The notes under the pieces were generated by a model. It searched no databases. It worked only from the letters and a program-made list of their open reading frames with translations, and had not been told where the DNA came from. From Streptomyces sp. NBC_01197 (GTDB lineage Bacteria > Actinomycetota > Actinomycetes > Streptomycetales > Streptomycetaceae): a DNA stretch of 64,000 nucleotides. This document shows, in pieces, positions 1 through 10,334 of the stretch. Every line of letters starts with the position of its first letter. Position 1 is the stretch's first letter. The DNA is taken from positions 4,889,001-4,953,000 of the forward strand of contig NZ_CP108569.1 of assembly GCF_036010505.1 (NCBI RefSeq), given 5' to 3'. Made by a program: the position numbers and the translations under genes.

Positions 1-95
1 TGCACCATCCGGACGGGCTGCTGTGGCGCGCGGCGCCGCAGGAGGAGGCGGAGCTCTGGCATCCGATCAGAGCGCTGCTGGGCGAGGGCGTCTGA
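1..95 (+). CDS. C-terminal end of an unrecognised protein (5' truncated by window edge)
   Basis: An open frame read from base 3 runs to a TGA at 93-95 and gives about 30 residues ending RALLGEGV. It keeps GC-rich third positions, so it is probably the tail of a real gene. Too little is present to name it. Its last codons and stop lie inside a 38-bp direct duplication, so a second copy of the coding tail follows the stop. Confidence 0.5.
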   Translation, partial: HHPDGLLWRAAPQEEAELWHPIRALLGEGV

Positions 96-143
96 GGCGT
101 CCGGGCAGAGCGCTGCTGGGCGAGGGCGTCTGAGGCGTCCGGG
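68..143. repeat. 38-bp perfect tandem duplication spanning a stop codon
   Basis: Bases 68-105 are repeated at 106-143 with no visible difference. The unit contains the last codons and TGA of the preceding frame, so the duplication leaves the protein intact and adds a non-coding copy behind it. It looks like a recent slippage or duplication event. Confidence 0.85.
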
Positions 144-191
144 CCGGCGCCGGGAAGGGGCGGTGCAGGTGCCTACGCTGCTCGGAGCGCC

Positions 192-776
192 CTACACCAC
201 CGGCTTGCCCGTCAGCTCCACGCCGGCCGCCCGCATCTCCTCCAGCGCCCAGTCCGTCGTCGCCTCGGCCACCCCGGCCGTCAGGCCCAGCAGCACATGC
301 GTCCCGAACCCGGCCCGTACCGCGTCGAGCGCCGTCGCCCGCACGCAGTGGTCGGTGGCGATACCGACCACGTCGACCTCTTCGACCTCGCGGGCCCGCA
401 GCCAGTCGGCCAGCCGTACCCCGTTCTCGTCGAGGCCCTCGAAACCGCTGTACGCCGCCGCGTAGGCGCCCTTGTCGAAGACGGCGCTGATCGCACCGGA
501 CGCCACAGCCGGGGCGAAGTGCGGGTGGAACCCCACCCCCTCCGTACCGGCGACGCAGTGCGGCGGCCAGGAGTGGACGTAGTCCGGGTTCCGGGAGAAG
601 TGGTTGCCCGGGTTCACATGGTGGTCACGGGTGGCCACCACATGCCGGTAGCAGGCCGTGGACTGGCCGATCAGGTCGGTGACGGCGGCAGCGACATCGG
701 CGCCCCCCTCGACGGCGAGGCTTCCGCCTTCGCAGAAGTCGTTCTGCACATCGACGACGATCAGGGCGCGGTGCAT
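192..776 (-). CDS. pncA: Nicotinamidase (isochorismatase-fold)
   Basis: This 194-residue protein should hydrolyse nicotinamide to nicotinate in the cytoplasm, the first step of NAD salvage. The N-terminal ALIVVDVQNDF carries the catalytic Asp. The FDKGAYAAAYSGFEG stretch supplies the Lys and the usual nicotinamidase substrate loop. TDHCVRATALDA holds the nucleophilic Cys. A His-rich stretch (HHVNPGNHF) fits the metal site. Length is normal for the family. The next gene upstream on the same strand is nicotinate phosphoribosyltransferase, which uses the product, so the pair forms a pathway unit although 221 bp separate them. The ATG has an AAGGA-type RBS. Confidence 0.93.
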   Translation of the reverse strand: MHRALIVVDVQNDFCEGGSLAVEGGADVAAAVTDLIGQSTACYRHVVATRDHHVNPGNHFSRNPDYVHSWPPHCVAGTEGVGFHPHFAPAVASGAISAVFDKGAYAAAYSGFEGLDENGVRLADWLRAREVEEVDVVGIATDHCVRATALDAVRAGFGTHVLLGLTAGVAEATTDWALEEMRAAGVELTGKPVV

Positions 777-948
777 GGCGGGATCCTTGTCCTGGTGGGA
801 GAAGGGGTGGCGGAAGGACGGCGTGCGCCGGTGCGCGAGGGCGCCCCGGCAGCCGTTCCATTCCCGCTCACCTGTGGTTCATGCGTACGGGACGGGGTCG
901 TGCGTACGGGAGCGTCTCCGGGCACGGGTGGTCCCTGCGGACGCGAAG

Positions 949-991
949 TCACGGCCCGTCCCGGCCGCGAACTCACGGCCCGTCCCGGCCG
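949..991. repeat. Two 19-bp direct repeats in the pncB-pncA spacer
   Basis: The block tcacggcccgtcccggccg occurs at 949-967 and again at 973-991, a 24-bp period. It sits just behind the pncB stop within the 221-bp spacer before pncA. No function is evident. It may be slippage-derived; the arms do not form a convincing terminator. Confidence 0.6.
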
Positions 992-997
992 GACGGC

Positions 998-2326
998 TCA
1001 GATGTACTCGGTGGGGATGACCGGCTCGCCCCGGGAGAGCTGGAAGGCCGACATGGGCAGGGTGGCCCGGACGGCCAGATGACGCTCGCGCACCGTGTCC
1101 AGCGATTCACGTTCGATGACCTCGCCGCCCTTGATCAGCTTCACCAGGAGCTCCTGGTCCGTCAGCTCCGGCGGCACCTGGCCGGTGCCGATCACCTCGG
1201 CCGCGGCGATCCCGTCGGCGTCGGCCCTGCGCGCCGCCCACTTGCGGCCGCCGCGTGACGTCTTGGCGCCCAGCGACTTCTTCGCCACCGGCTGGAGTGG
1301 GGCCTGCGGGTCGGCGGACGTGGCGCGGGCCACCAGCTTGTAGACCATGGAACAGGTGGGGTGCCCGCTGCCGGTGACGAGCTGGGTGCCGACCCCGTAC
1401 GCGTCGACGGGCGCGGCGGCCAGCGAGGCGATGGCGTACTCGTCCAGGTCTGACGTGACCACGATCTTCGTCTCGGTGGCCCCCATCGCGTCCAGCTGCT
1501 GGCGGACCTTGTGCGCGACGAGCAGCAGGTCCCCGGAGTCGATACGCACCGCGCCGAGACCGGGACCGGCCACCTCGACGGCGGTACGGACCGCTTCGGC
1601 CACGTCGTAGGTGTCGACCAGCAGGGTGGTGTCCCCGCCCAGCGAAGCGACCTGGGCGGTGAACGCCTGCCGCTCGTCGTCGTGGAGCAGGGTGAAGGCG
1701 TGGGCGCTGGTGCCGACGGTGGGGATGCCGTACCGGAATCCGGCCGCCAGGTCCGAGGTGGTGGAGAAACCGCCGACGTACGCGGCGCGGGCCGACGCGA
1801 CGGCCGCCAGCTCGTGGGTACGCCGGGCGCCCATCTCGATCAGCGGCCGGCCGCCGGCCGCCGCGTTCATCCGGGAGGCCGCCGCCGCGATGGCCGAGTC
1901 GTGGTTGAGGATCGAGAGGATCACCGTCTCCAGGAGCACGCACTCGGCGAAGGAGCCCTCGACCCGCAGGACGGGCGAGCCCGGGAAGTACACCTCGCCC
2001 TCCGGGTAGCCCCAGATGTCGCCGCTGAAACGGTAGGAGGCGAGCCATTCGGCGGTGGGCCCGTCGACGATCTTCTGCTCCCGCAGGAAGCGGAGCTGGT
2101 CCTCGTCGAAACGGAAGTTCTCGACCGCGTCCAGGACGCGCCCGGTGCCCGCCACGACGCCGTACCGGCGCCCCTCGGGCAGCCGCCGGGTGAAGACCTC
2201 GAAGACCGACCTGCGGTCGGCGGTGCCCGCCTTCAGGGCGGCCTGGAGCATCGTGAGCTCGTACTGGTCCGTGAAGAGCGCTGTCGACGGCACATGTACC
2301 GGCAGGCCAAGGTCCGCAACGTTCAC
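998..2326 (-). CDS. pncB: Nicotinate phosphoribosyltransferase
   Basis: About 442 residues. It converts nicotinate and PRPP into nicotinate mononucleotide, completing the Preiss-Handler salvage step after PncA. Family features include [16 protein letters not shown] near the N-terminus, [22 protein letters not shown], the SxxMNAA stretch, [10 protein letters not shown] with the phosphoacceptor-type His region, and IDSGDL followed by VTSDLDEY. An upstream TTG (2335) is also in frame, but the GAGG at 2336-2340 lies 9 nt before the GTG at 2326, so I prefer the GTG. It is divergent from clpS across about 170 bp. Confidence 0.94.
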   Translation of the reverse strand: MNVADLGLPVHVPSTALFTDQYELTMLQAALKAGTADRRSVFEVFTRRLPEGRRYGVVAGTGRVLDAVENFRFDEDQLRFLREQKIVDGPTAEWLASYRFSGDIWGYPEGEVYFPGSPVLRVEGSFAECVLLETVILSILNHDSAIAAAASRMNAAAGGRPLIEMGARRTHELAAVASARAAYVGGFSTTSDLAAGFRYGIPTVGTSAHAFTLLHDDERQAFTAQVASLGGDTTLLVDTYDVAEAVRTAVEVAGPGLGAVRIDSGDLLLVAHKVRQQLDAMGATETKIVVTSDLDEYAIASLAAAPVDAYGVGTQLVTGSGHPTCSMVYKLVARATSADPQAPLQPVAKKSLGAKTSRGGRKWAARRADADGIAAAEVIGTGQVPPELTDQELLVKLIKGGEVIERESLDTVRERHLAVRATLPMSAFQLSRGEPVIPTEYI

Positions 2327-2493
2327 AACGGTCAACCTCGCACTTTTTCGTCCGGGCCGGTCCGGCTCCGCCGGCCGGGCCTTCCGGGGCTGTCCCCCGC
2401 TCGATGGGGCGTACGAATGATGCTACCCCCTATTTCGTCAGAGTGACGAGATCTGTGGGCCGGTGTGTGCGCAGCCACTCCGCGGGTGGCAGC

Positions 2494-2808
2494 ATGGGTC
2501 GCGTGAGTGTCGCCCCTGTAGAGATCGAACGTCCCGAATCGGCCGAGGAGACCTTCGCGGTCCCCGAGCCCGACGTGCCATGGGTGACGCTCGTCCACAA
2601 CGACCCGGTCAACCTGATGAGCTATGTGGCCTATGTCTTCCAGAGCTACTTCGGTTACTCGAAGGCGAAGGCGCACAAGCTGATGCTCGATGTGCACCAG
2701 AAGGGGCGGGCCGTGGTCTCCAGCGGCAGCCGCGAGGAAATGGAACGCGACGTGCAGGCGATGCATGGTTACGGCCTGTGGGCCACTCTCACCCAGGACC
2801 GCAACTGA
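2494..2808 (+). CDS. clpS: ATP-dependent Clp protease adaptor ClpS
   Basis: About 104 residues. ClpS binds the ClpA/ClpC N-domain and delivers N-degron substrates to ClpP. The core [20 protein letters not shown] is the hallmark of the family and includes the substrate-pocket Asn-Asp and Met. The C-terminal half matches the typical alpha/beta ClpS fold. The start is ATG 2494 or GTG 2503: a CAGCAT box 7 nt before the GTG would make it leaderless. The stop overlaps the next ATG by one base (TGATG), so the DUF2017 gene is translationally coupled. Confidence 0.95.
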   Translation: MGRVSVAPVEIERPESAEETFAVPEPDVPWVTLVHNDPVNLMSYVAYVFQSYFGYSKAKAHKLMLDVHQKGRAVVSSGSREEMERDVQAMHGYGLWATLTQDRN

Positions 2809-3467
2809 TGGCCGGACAGTTCGAGGCTGTCCCGGGCGGGGGCGCCGCCGTGACGCTCGACGAGGTCGAGATGTCCATCCTGCGCTCGCTCGCCGTACAG
2901 CTCCTGGAGCTGGTCGGACCCGGTGAGGAGCCGGTCGACGGCGAGGATCCGCTGGCCTCACTGTTCGCCGAGGGGCCGAGCAAGCCGCCGGACGACCCGG
3001 CGCTGGCCCGCCTCTTCCCCGACGCGTACGGCGACGAGGAGCCCGACTTCTCGTCGGAGTTCCGCCGCTTCACCGAGAACGACCTGCGCGCCCGCAAACG
3101 TGAGGACGCGCTGGCGCTCGTACGGACGCTCGATGAAGCGGGTGCGGCGGGTGAGGCCGGTGCAACAGGTGCGGCAGGCGAGGCGGGCGCCGACGGTGCG
3201 CACCGCAAGGGCCGCCGCAAGCGCGCCCCCCTCCCCGATGGCACCGTGCAGCTCACGCTCTCGGCCGACGACTCGCGCCACTGGCTCGGCGCGCTCAACG
3301 ACCTCCGGCTGACCATCGGCACCCGCCTCGACGTCTCATCGGAGGACGAGAGGGAGGACGGTGGGCTGTACCGGCTCCCGGACGACGACCCCCGCAAGCC
3401 GATGGTGATGGCCTATCTCTGGCTCGGCGCCCTCCAGGAAACCCTGGTCGAGACCCTGATGCCGTAA
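2808..3467 (+). CDS. DUF2017 family protein, ClpS-coupled
   Basis: 219 residues, highly acidic and of unknown biochemical function. It matches the actinobacterial DUF2017 family, which sits beside clpS in many genomes. N-terminal VTLDEVEMSILRSLAVQLLELV and a conserved middle FRRFTENDLRARKREDA are followed by an Ala/Gly-rich insert (about residues 105-125) and a C-terminal helical part with WLGALNDLRL and YLWLGALQETLVE. The one-base overlap with clpS suggests a joint role in protein turnover, which is inference. Start is fixed by the overlap. Confidence 0.9.
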   Translation: MAGQFEAVPGGGAAVTLDEVEMSILRSLAVQLLELVGPGEEPVDGEDPLASLFAEGPSKPPDDPALARLFPDAYGDEEPDFSSEFRRFTENDLRARKREDALALVRTLDEAGAAGEAGATGAAGEAGADGAHRKGRRKRAPLPDGTVQLTLSADDSRHWLGALNDLRLTIGTRLDVSSEDEREDGGLYRLPDDDPRKPMVMAYLWLGALQETLVETLMP

Positions 3468-3798
3468 CGGGCCCTCCTCGGGCTCGACCGGATCACCGTC
3501 CGCTCAAAGGACGCTCAAATCCGGATAACGATGACGTCACCGTGGTGGCCTATTTTGCCCCTCCTGGTGTTTTTCGTCCGGTTCTCCCAGTGGCGTGAGT
3601 CACATTCGGCCGGGATGATCTCTGATGCCGCCGTGATAAATCTTCACGACCGCCCGGGGACACCACCCCCGTCCCCGGGGCCGCCAGTCAGGCCGACCGC
3701 CGACAGCACTCCACCATCCGCGGGTTCTGCCCTCCAGGATCGTCACAGTCGATCCGAGCCTCGTCAGGCCGGATCGGCATGGAGAAAGGCGCAACACC
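3468..3798. other. 331-bp spacer before the amino-acid permease
   Basis: No convincing gene is present. The stretch is a little less GC-rich around 3520-3660 than its flanks, as expected for a promoter region. An AAGG-type RBS lies just before the permease ATG. I see no strong operator or riboswitch. Confidence 0.5.
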
Positions 3799-5235
3799 AT
3801 GACCTCAGTGCAGGTCGATCAGGAATACGACGGCAGTGAGGCCGAGGACGCCGGATCGGGCGAGGGATACAAGCGTGGCCTCGGAGCCCGCCAGATCCAG
3901 ATGATCGCGATCGGCGGTGCCATCGGCACCGGGCTCTTCCTCGGCGCGGGCAAGGCCATCTCGAAGGCCGGGCCGAGCCTCATCCTCGCCTACGCCGTCG
4001 CGGGCCTGGTCATCTTCTTCATCATGCGGGCCCTGGGCGAGCTGCTCATGTACCGCCCGGTCTCGGGCTCCTTCTCGGAGTACGCGCGAGAGTTCATCGG
4101 TCCCTTCGCGGGCTATGTCACCGGCTGGACGTACTGGCTCTTCTGGGTCGTCACCGGCATCACCGAAGTCACCGCCGCCGCCACCTATATGACCTACTGG
4201 TGGAACATCCCGCAGTGGCTCTCCGCACTGGTCTTCACGATCATCCTCTACGGCGTGAACCTGATCTCCGTGAAGCTCTTCGGTGAGCTGGAGTTCTGGT
4301 TCTCGATGGTGAAGGTCACCGCGATCATCGGCATGATCCTGATCTGCGCCGGGATCCTCACCGTCGGCTTCTCCGACGCCGGCGACACCGCGAGCGTCAC
4401 CCACCTCTGGGACCAGGGCGGCTTCTTCCCCAAGGGGATCACCGGCACCCTGATGACCCTGCAGATCGTGATGTTCGCCTTCCTCGCCGTCGAGCTGGTC
4501 GGCGTCACCGCGGGGGAGTCCAAGAACCCCAGGAAGGTCCTGCCCAAGGCCATCAACACCGTGCCCTGGCGTATCGCGGTCTTCTACATCGGCGCGCTGA
4601 TCATGATCCTCTCGGTCGTCCCGTGGACCGACTTCAGCCCCGGTGTCAGCCCCTTCGTCGCCGCCTTCCAGAAGATGGGCCTGGGTGTGGGCGCGGGCAT
4701 CGTCAACTTCGTCGTGCTGACCGCGGCCCTTTCCTCCTGCAACTCCGGCATGTACTCCACCGGCCGGATGCTGCGCGACCTGGCACTCAACGGCCAGGGC
4801 CCGAAGGCGTTCACGTCCCTGACGAAGAGCGGCACCCCGCTCCTTGGCACCAGCGTCTCCGCAGCGCTCATGCTCGTCGGGGTCTGGATCAACTACCAGT
4901 GGCCGGGCCAGGCGTTCAACTACGTCGTCTCCTTCGCCACCATCTCCGGCATGTGGGCCTGGATCGTGATCCTCGTCTGCCAGATCCGCTACCGAGCCAA
5001 GTCGGACCGCGGCGAACTCCCGGAGTCCAGCTTCCGGGCGCCCGGCGCCCCCTGGACCAGCTGGTTCTCGCTCGCCTTCATCGCCCTGGTCATCGTGATG
5101 ATGGGCATCGACAAGGACACCCGCGTCTCGCTGTACGCGGCTCCCTTCTGGGCTGTGCTCCTCGGCGTCACATACCTGGTGCTGAGGGCCCGCAACCCGG
5201 AGGGTGCCGCCTTCGCCAAGCGGATCAAGAGCTGA
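3799..5235 (+). CDS. Amino-acid permease (APC superfamily, AAT family)
   Basis: 478 residues with about 12 hydrophobic segments. Typical AAT landmarks are present: QIQMIAIGGAIGTGLFLGAG in TM1, PSLILAYAVAGLVIFFIMRALGELL in TM2, and EYAREFIGPFAGYVTGWTYW. It most resembles the GabP/AnsP/CycA group of proton-coupled importers for asparagine, GABA, D-alanine or serine. The exact substrate cannot be read from sequence. The gene stands alone, has its own spacer upstream and a strong hairpin terminator downstream at 5332-5372. Confidence 0.9.
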   Translation: MTSVQVDQEYDGSEAEDAGSGEGYKRGLGARQIQMIAIGGAIGTGLFLGAGKAISKAGPSLILAYAVAGLVIFFIMRALGELLMYRPVSGSFSEYAREFIGPFAGYVTGWTYWLFWVVTGITEVTAAATYMTYWWNIPQWLSALVFTIILYGVNLISVKLFGELEFWFSMVKVTAIIGMILICAGILTVGFSDAGDTASVTHLWDQGGFFPKGITGTLMTLQIVMFAFLAVELVGVTAGESKNPRKVLPKAINTVPWRIAVFYIGALIMILSVVPWTDFSPGVSPFVAAFQKMGLGVGAGIVNFVVLTAALSSCNSGMYSTGRMLRDLALNGQGPKAFTSLTKSGTPLLGTSVSAALMLVGVWINYQWPGQAFNYVVSFATISGMWAWIVILVCQIRYRAKSDRGELPESSFRAPGAPWTSWFSLAFIALVIVMMGIDKDTRVSLYAAPFWAVLLGVTYLVLRARNPEGAAFAKRIKS

Positions 5236-5331
5236 TGAAGCGCCGACGAGTGCTGATCAAGCACTGAACAGGTGCTGACGAAGCGCTGACCGGGCGCGTT
5301 CCCGGCACATTCCCAGCCGAGATCTCAGCAT

Positions 5332-5372
5332 GTGGGCCGCCCCGTACCGCACTCCGGTACGAGGCGGCCCAC
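5332..5372 (+). terminator. Hairpin terminator after the permease
   Basis: GTGGGCCGCC (5332-5341) pairs with GGCGGCCCAC (5363-5372), and the inner arms GTACCG/CGGTAC pair around a 5-nt loop with one small internal bulge. The total is 16 paired positions. It separates the permease from the sulfur-transfer genes. Confidence 0.75.
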
Positions 5373-5444
5373 CCGTCGCCCACCGCAGCCCTGCCTGACG
5401 CGCTGCGTGCGGCCCCCTCGGCCCTCCTGCTTATCCTGAACGGC

Positions 5445-5861
5445 ATGCTGACCCTTACCCAGGCCCTGTACGACCAGATCGTGGCGCACGCCCGCGCCGA
5501 CCACCCCGACGAGGCGTGCGGCATGGTCGCGGGCCCGGAGGGCTCCGGCCGCCCCGAGCGGTTCATCCCGATGCTCAACGCCGCCCGCTCGCCCACGTTC
5601 TACGAGTTCGACTCGGTGGACCTGCTGAAGCTCTACCGCGACCTGGACGACCGCGACGAGGAACCGGTGATCGTCTACCACTCGCACACCGCGACCGAGG
5701 CGTACCCGTCCCGCACGGACATCACCTATGCGAACGAGCCCGGCGCCCACTACGTCCTCGTCTCCACGGCCGACACGGACGGGGCCGGACCCTTCCAGTT
5801 CCGCTCGTACCGCATCGCCGACGGCGTGGTCACCGAGGAGGAAGTGACCGTCGTTCCGTAG
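5445..5861 (+). CDS. mec: JAMM/MPN+ metalloprotease, Mec-type (M67)
   Basis: 138 residues. The complete JAMM zinc motif is visible: Glu23 in HPDEACGMV, then HSH at 79-81, seven residues, Ser89, two residues and Asp92. In mycobacteria the homologous Mec cleaves newly made cysteine from the carrier CysO. Here it heads the same order Mec, CysO, CysM, so the role is well supported by context. A TATCCT box 7 nt before the ATG indicates a leaderless transcript, and no RBS is present. It may also trim the C-terminal tail of the CysO homologue, which ends GGMV. Confidence 0.9.
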   Translation: MLTLTQALYDQIVAHARADHPDEACGMVAGPEGSGRPERFIPMLNAARSPTFYEFDSVDLLKLYRDLDDRDEEPVIVYHSHTATEAYPSRTDITYANEPGAHYVLVSTADTDGAGPFQFRSYRIADGVVTEEEVTVVP

Positions 5862-5943
5862 CCGGCCCGCCCTCCTGTCCGGCAGCCGGACACATTGATC
5901 CCGCATACCGAGACCGCACCTCGGATCGGGGGCCGGGAATCGA

Positions 5944-5949
5944 TACGAT
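5944..5949 (+). promoter_or_regulatory. -10 box of a leaderless promoter for the Cys leader peptide
   Basis: TACGAT ends 6 nt before the ATG at 5956, the spacing expected when the start codon is the first transcribed base. No good -35 is visible. Confidence 0.6.
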
Positions 5950-5955
5950 GAGCGC

Positions 5956-6120
5956 ATGGTTTCCCATGACGTGAGCGAAAAGACGCCGGGCGCGACGCCC
6001 GTCACGCTGCGCTCCGCGTCCACGCTCTTGCTGGGAGCCTTCGGATGGGGAGCCGCCCGGCTGCACGTCGACCTGTGCCGCCTCGACAGCGCAATCTGTC
6101 CGCGCCGCGCTGCCGTCTGA
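5956..6120 (+). CDS. Cysteine-responsive leader peptide (putative attenuator)
   Basis: A 54-residue open frame whose C-terminal part reads RLHVDLCRLDSAICPRR. That motif, Arg-x-His-Val-Asp-Leu with one or more Cys codons and a basic end, typifies short actinomycete leader peptides placed before sulfur-assimilation genes. In mycobacteria such cysteine-rich leaders attenuate downstream expression according to cysteinyl-tRNA supply. The frame is leaderless (TACGAT 6 nt upstream) and ends 98 nt before cysO, leaving room for alternative RNA folding. A later internal start could give a shorter peptide. The regulatory role is inferred from motif and position. Confidence 0.8.
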   Translation: MVSHDVSEKTPGATPVTLRSASTLLLGAFGWGAARLHVDLCRLDSAICPRRAAV

Positions 6121-6218
6121 GCCGCGGCCCCGCGTAAGCACCCCGCCCCACCACCGGCATTACCGGCACCACGCGCGCTGCCGCGCCCTCCGCCTCACCA
6201 CCCGACAGGAGCCCAGCC

Positions 6219-7456
<1,238 letters not shown>

Positions 7457-7470
7457 GCTGTCGGCTGTCC

Positions 7471-7507
7471 GGGCGGCGGCCGGACCACTCAGGTCCGGCC
7501 GCCGCCC
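7471..7507 (+). terminator. 16-bp terminator hairpin after cysM
   Basis: GGGCGGCGGCCGGACC (7471-7486) is perfectly complementary to 7492-7507 with a 5-nt loop ACTCA. It lies between the convergent cysM and PemK-type genes and can act in both directions. Confidence 0.85.
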
Positions 7508-7539
7508 GTTGTCACACCCCGCCGTACCCGGCGCCGTAC

Positions 7540-8037
7540 CTACCCAGCCAGATGCCGCACCCGGTTCCACACCGCCGGGTCCACCTCGCCCGCCCATCGG
7601 CGGAACTCCCGCACCCCGACATCCCGCAGCTCGTCCGTCTCCAGAAAGCTCCGCCGGTCCCGCGCGTCGCCCACGGCCCCCGCCGGCAGCGCGATCACCC
7701 CGGGCCGCTCCTCGTGGTGCTTACTGGTGATCTTGGCGACCAGGGCCGCGTCACCCCGTACCGAGAGCACCAGACACGGCCGGTCCTTGCCGCCGGGCCC
7801 GTCCTCGTACGGCACGAGGGCCCACCAGATCTCGCCCGCCCGCGGCACCCGCCCCGGCCGCCCGGCCCGCTTCGACGGCCGCCCCGCCGGTGCCCGCGGC
7901 TCCAGGCCGCCGGTACGCCCCGGCGGCCGCTGCCGCCCCCGCGTCCGGCGCCCGCCGCGCGCCCGCCCGTCGACGACCGAGGCGACCAGGGCAACCACCA
8001 CCACAGCTATCAGCGCCAGCAACCACGTCGTATCCAT
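7540..8037 (-). CDS. Membrane-anchored PemK/MazF-family protein
   Basis: 165 residues. The N-terminal segment TTWLLALIAVVVVALVASVV (about 3-22) is a membrane anchor. A basic, Pro/Gly-rich linker follows (about 26-66), then a PemK/MazF domain with PRAGEIWWALVPYEDGPGGKDRPCLVLS. The Arg-Pro-hydrophobic core and KITSKHH are typical of the fold. Soluble MazF toxins cut mRNA, but this one is tethered and has no antitoxin gene next to it, so it is probably not a classical toxin-antitoxin member. It is convergent with cysM. Start chosen at the ATG directly before the hydrophobic segment. Confidence 0.85.
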   Translation of the reverse strand: MDTTWLLALIAVVVVALVASVVDGRARGGRRTRGRQRPPGRTGGLEPRAPAGRPSKRAGRPGRVPRAGEIWWALVPYEDGPGGKDRPCLVLSVRGDAALVAKITSKHHEERPGVIALPAGAVGDARDRRSFLETDELRDVGVREFRRWAGEVDPAVWNRVRHLAG

Positions 8038-8260
8038 ACCCAGGACCGTACCGGTGCGGTCCCCAGCCCCCTGCGCACCGCCGTAACAGGGCCGCGCAGT
8101 GCCGCGCCGCCCACCCGAACCGGTGACAGCGCAGGTGAGTTCCCCCACAACAGGGTCCTGTGGAGGAGCGGCCACCGCTCCCGCGCCTTAGGCTCGACGG
8201 ACCGCTTCGGCGTCCTGCCGGGCGTGCGGGGCCCGGCCCGTCCACGGAGGTTCCCACTCC

Positions 8261-9013
8261 ATGAAGCTCACCGTCGTCGGCTGCTCGGGGTCGTTCCCAT
8301 CCGCGGAATCGGCCTGTTCGAGCTACCTCGTAGAGGCCGACGGCTTCAGGCTGCTCCTCGACATGGGCAATGGCGCCCTCGGCGAGCTGCAGCACTACTG
8401 CGGTCTCTACGACCTCGACGCCGTCTTCCTCAGCCATCTCCACTCGGACCACTGCATCGACATGTGTGCGTACTTCGTCGCGCGCTACTACCGGCACGAT
8501 GGCGGTCGCTGCCCCGCGATCCCCGTGTACGCGCCCGAGGGCGCGGCGGAACGCCTGACCACGGCGTACGCGGACACCCCGTCCTCCTCGTCGATGGGCG
8601 AGGTCTTCGACTTCCGCACCCTGAAGTCCGCCTCGTTCGACATCGGCCCGTTCTCGGTACGCACCGAGAAGGTCCGCCACCCGGTCGAGGCCTACGCCAT
8701 CCGGATCGAACACGGCGGCAGCTCACTCACGTACTCCGGGGACACGGGCGTCTGCGACCCGCTGCACGAACTGGCCGTGGGCGCCGACCTGTTCCTCTGC
8801 GAGGCGTCCTTCACGCACGGCAAGGAGGACGTCGCCGACCTCCACCTCAACGGCCGCGAGGCCGGCGCACACGCGGCGCGCGCCGGGGTGGGCCGCATGG
8901 TGCTGACCCACATCCCGCCGTGGACGGACGCCAAACGAAATCTGGCGGACGCGCGGGCGGTGTTCGACGGGCCGGTGGAGCTGGCCAAGCCCGGCGCGGT
9001 GTACGAGATCTGA
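8261..9013 (+). CDS. MBL-fold metal-dependent hydrolase
   Basis: 250 residues. The metallo-beta-lactamase motif LSHLHSDHCIDM gives HxHxDH, and later GDTG (about 160) and the terminal HIPPW provide further metal ligands. It resembles the cytoplasmic RNase Z-like or phosphodiesterase branch rather than antibiotic lactamases. The substrate is unknown. An ACGGAGG RBS precedes the ATG. It is convergent with nagE2, with only 30 bp between stops. Confidence 0.9.
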   Translation: MKLTVVGCSGSFPSAESACSSYLVEADGFRLLLDMGNGALGELQHYCGLYDLDAVFLSHLHSDHCIDMCAYFVARYYRHDGGRCPAIPVYAPEGAAERLTTAYADTPSSSSMGEVFDFRTLKSASFDIGPFSVRTEKVRHPVEAYAIRIEHGGSSLTYSGDTGVCDPLHELAVGADLFLCEASFTHGKEDVADLHLNGREAGAHAARAGVGRMVLTHIPPWTDAKRNLADARAVFDGPVELAKPGAVYEI

Positions 9014-9043
9014 GGCGTACGAGAACTGACCCGCGGCGCGCGC

Positions 9044-10306
9044 TCACGCCTTGGTGACGTCCTCGACGTCCTCCTCCGGCTCGCGCCCCGGCGTCAGCAC
9101 GTTGAACTTGGTGATCACGAACCGGAAGACCACGTAGTACACCACCGCGAAGCACAGGCCGATCGGGATGATCAGCCAGGGTTTCGTATCGAGGTGCCAG
9201 TTGATGACGTAGTCGATCAGACCGGCCGAGAAGCTGAACCCCGCATGGACCCCCAGGGCCCAGGTGATCCCCATCGACGCACCGGTCAGCAGCGCGTGCA
9301 GTCCGTACAGCAGCGGCGCGGCGAACATGAACGAGAACTCCAGCGGCTCGGTCACCCCCGTCACGAACGACGTCAGCGCGACCGAGATCATCAGACCCAT
9401 GACCTGCTTGCGCCGCTCCGGGCGCGCACAGTGCGCGATGGCCAGGGCCGCCGCCGGCAGACCGAACATCATGATCGGGAAGAAGCCCGACATGAACTGC
9501 CCGGCGTGCGGGTCGCCCGCGAAGAAGCGGGTCAGGTCGCCCTGCACCACCGAACCGTCTGCCTTCGTGAAACTGCCCGCCTGGAACCAGAAGAACGTGT
9601 TCAGGAACTGGTGCATACCGATCGGAATGAGCAGCCGGTTGGCCACACCGAAGAGCGCCGCCCCCCAGGCGCCCAGATCGATCAGATGCTTGGCGAACCA
9701 GGTCAGCGCGTCCCCCACCGGCTGCCAGAGCAGACCGAACACCACACCGAGCGCGGCACAGATGAAGGCCATCAGGATCGGCACAAGCCGGCGGCCGTTG
9801 AAAAAGCCCAGCCAGTCGACCAGCCGGGTGCGGTGGAACCGCTGCCAGACGATCGCGGTCAGCAGTCCGATGAGGATGCCGCCCAGAACACCCGGATTCT
9901 GCGGCAAACCGGCCGGAAGCGCCTTCGTCACCGTCCCGCCGATCGGGAACGCGCTCAGGACGCCGTGGTAGACGAGGAAGCCGGCGACCGCGGCCAGCGC
10001 CGTCGAGCCGTCCGACTTCTTCGCGAAGCCGATCGCGACACCGATACAGAAGAGCAGCGGCAGACCGAACGCCCCGTCAAGGATCGCGGTGCCGCCCGCC
10101 GTGAAGACCTTCGCGGTCTTGTCCCAGAAGGCGCCGTGCAGATACGCGGTGAAGAGGTTGCCGAGACTGACGAGCAGACCGGCCGCAGGCAGTACCGCGA
10201 CGGGCAGCTGCAGACTGCGGCCGACCTTCTGCAGGCCCTGGAAGAGGCCGTTCCACCACTTCTTCGCCGGTGGTGTCTGTGGCACGGCCGCGCTGCTGGT
10301 GCTCAT
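9044..10306 (-). CDS. nagE2: PTS GlcNAc-specific permease, EIIC subunit (NagE2 type)
   Basis: 420 residues with about ten membrane segments, only the EIIC domain. N-terminal KKWWNGLFQGLQKVGRSLQLPVAVLPAAGLL and IPIGMHQFLNTFFWFQAG match the glucose/GlcNAc PTS permease family. It imports and phosphorylates N-acetylglucosamine together with the EIIB protein encoded divergently at 10536 (NagF). In S. coelicolor a second permease, nagE1, lies nearby; none is present here. Start chosen at the ATG preceded by AGGAGG. An inverted repeat at 10335-10364 lies in its promoter or 5' UTR. Confidence 0.92.
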   Translation of the reverse strand: MSTSSAAVPQTPPAKKWWNGLFQGLQKVGRSLQLPVAVLPAAGLLVSLGNLFTAYLHGAFWDKTAKVFTAGGTAILDGAFGLPLLFCIGVAIGFAKKSDGSTALAAVAGFLVYHGVLSAFPIGGTVTKALPAGLPQNPGVLGGILIGLLTAIVWQRFHRTRLVDWLGFFNGRRLVPILMAFICAALGVVFGLLWQPVGDALTWFAKHLIDLGAWGAALFGVANRLLIPIGMHQFLNTFFWFQAGSFTKADGSVVQGDLTRFFAGDPHAGQFMSGFFPIMMFGLPAAALAIAHCARPERRKQVMGLMISVALTSFVTGVTEPLEFSFMFAAPLLYGLHALLTGASMGITWALGVHAGFSFSAGLIDYVINWHLDTKPWLIIPIGLCFAVVYYVVFRFVITKFNVLTPGREPEEDVEDVTKA

Positions 10307-10334
10307 TCGGCGTCCTCCTGGCGTCGGCCCTGCT

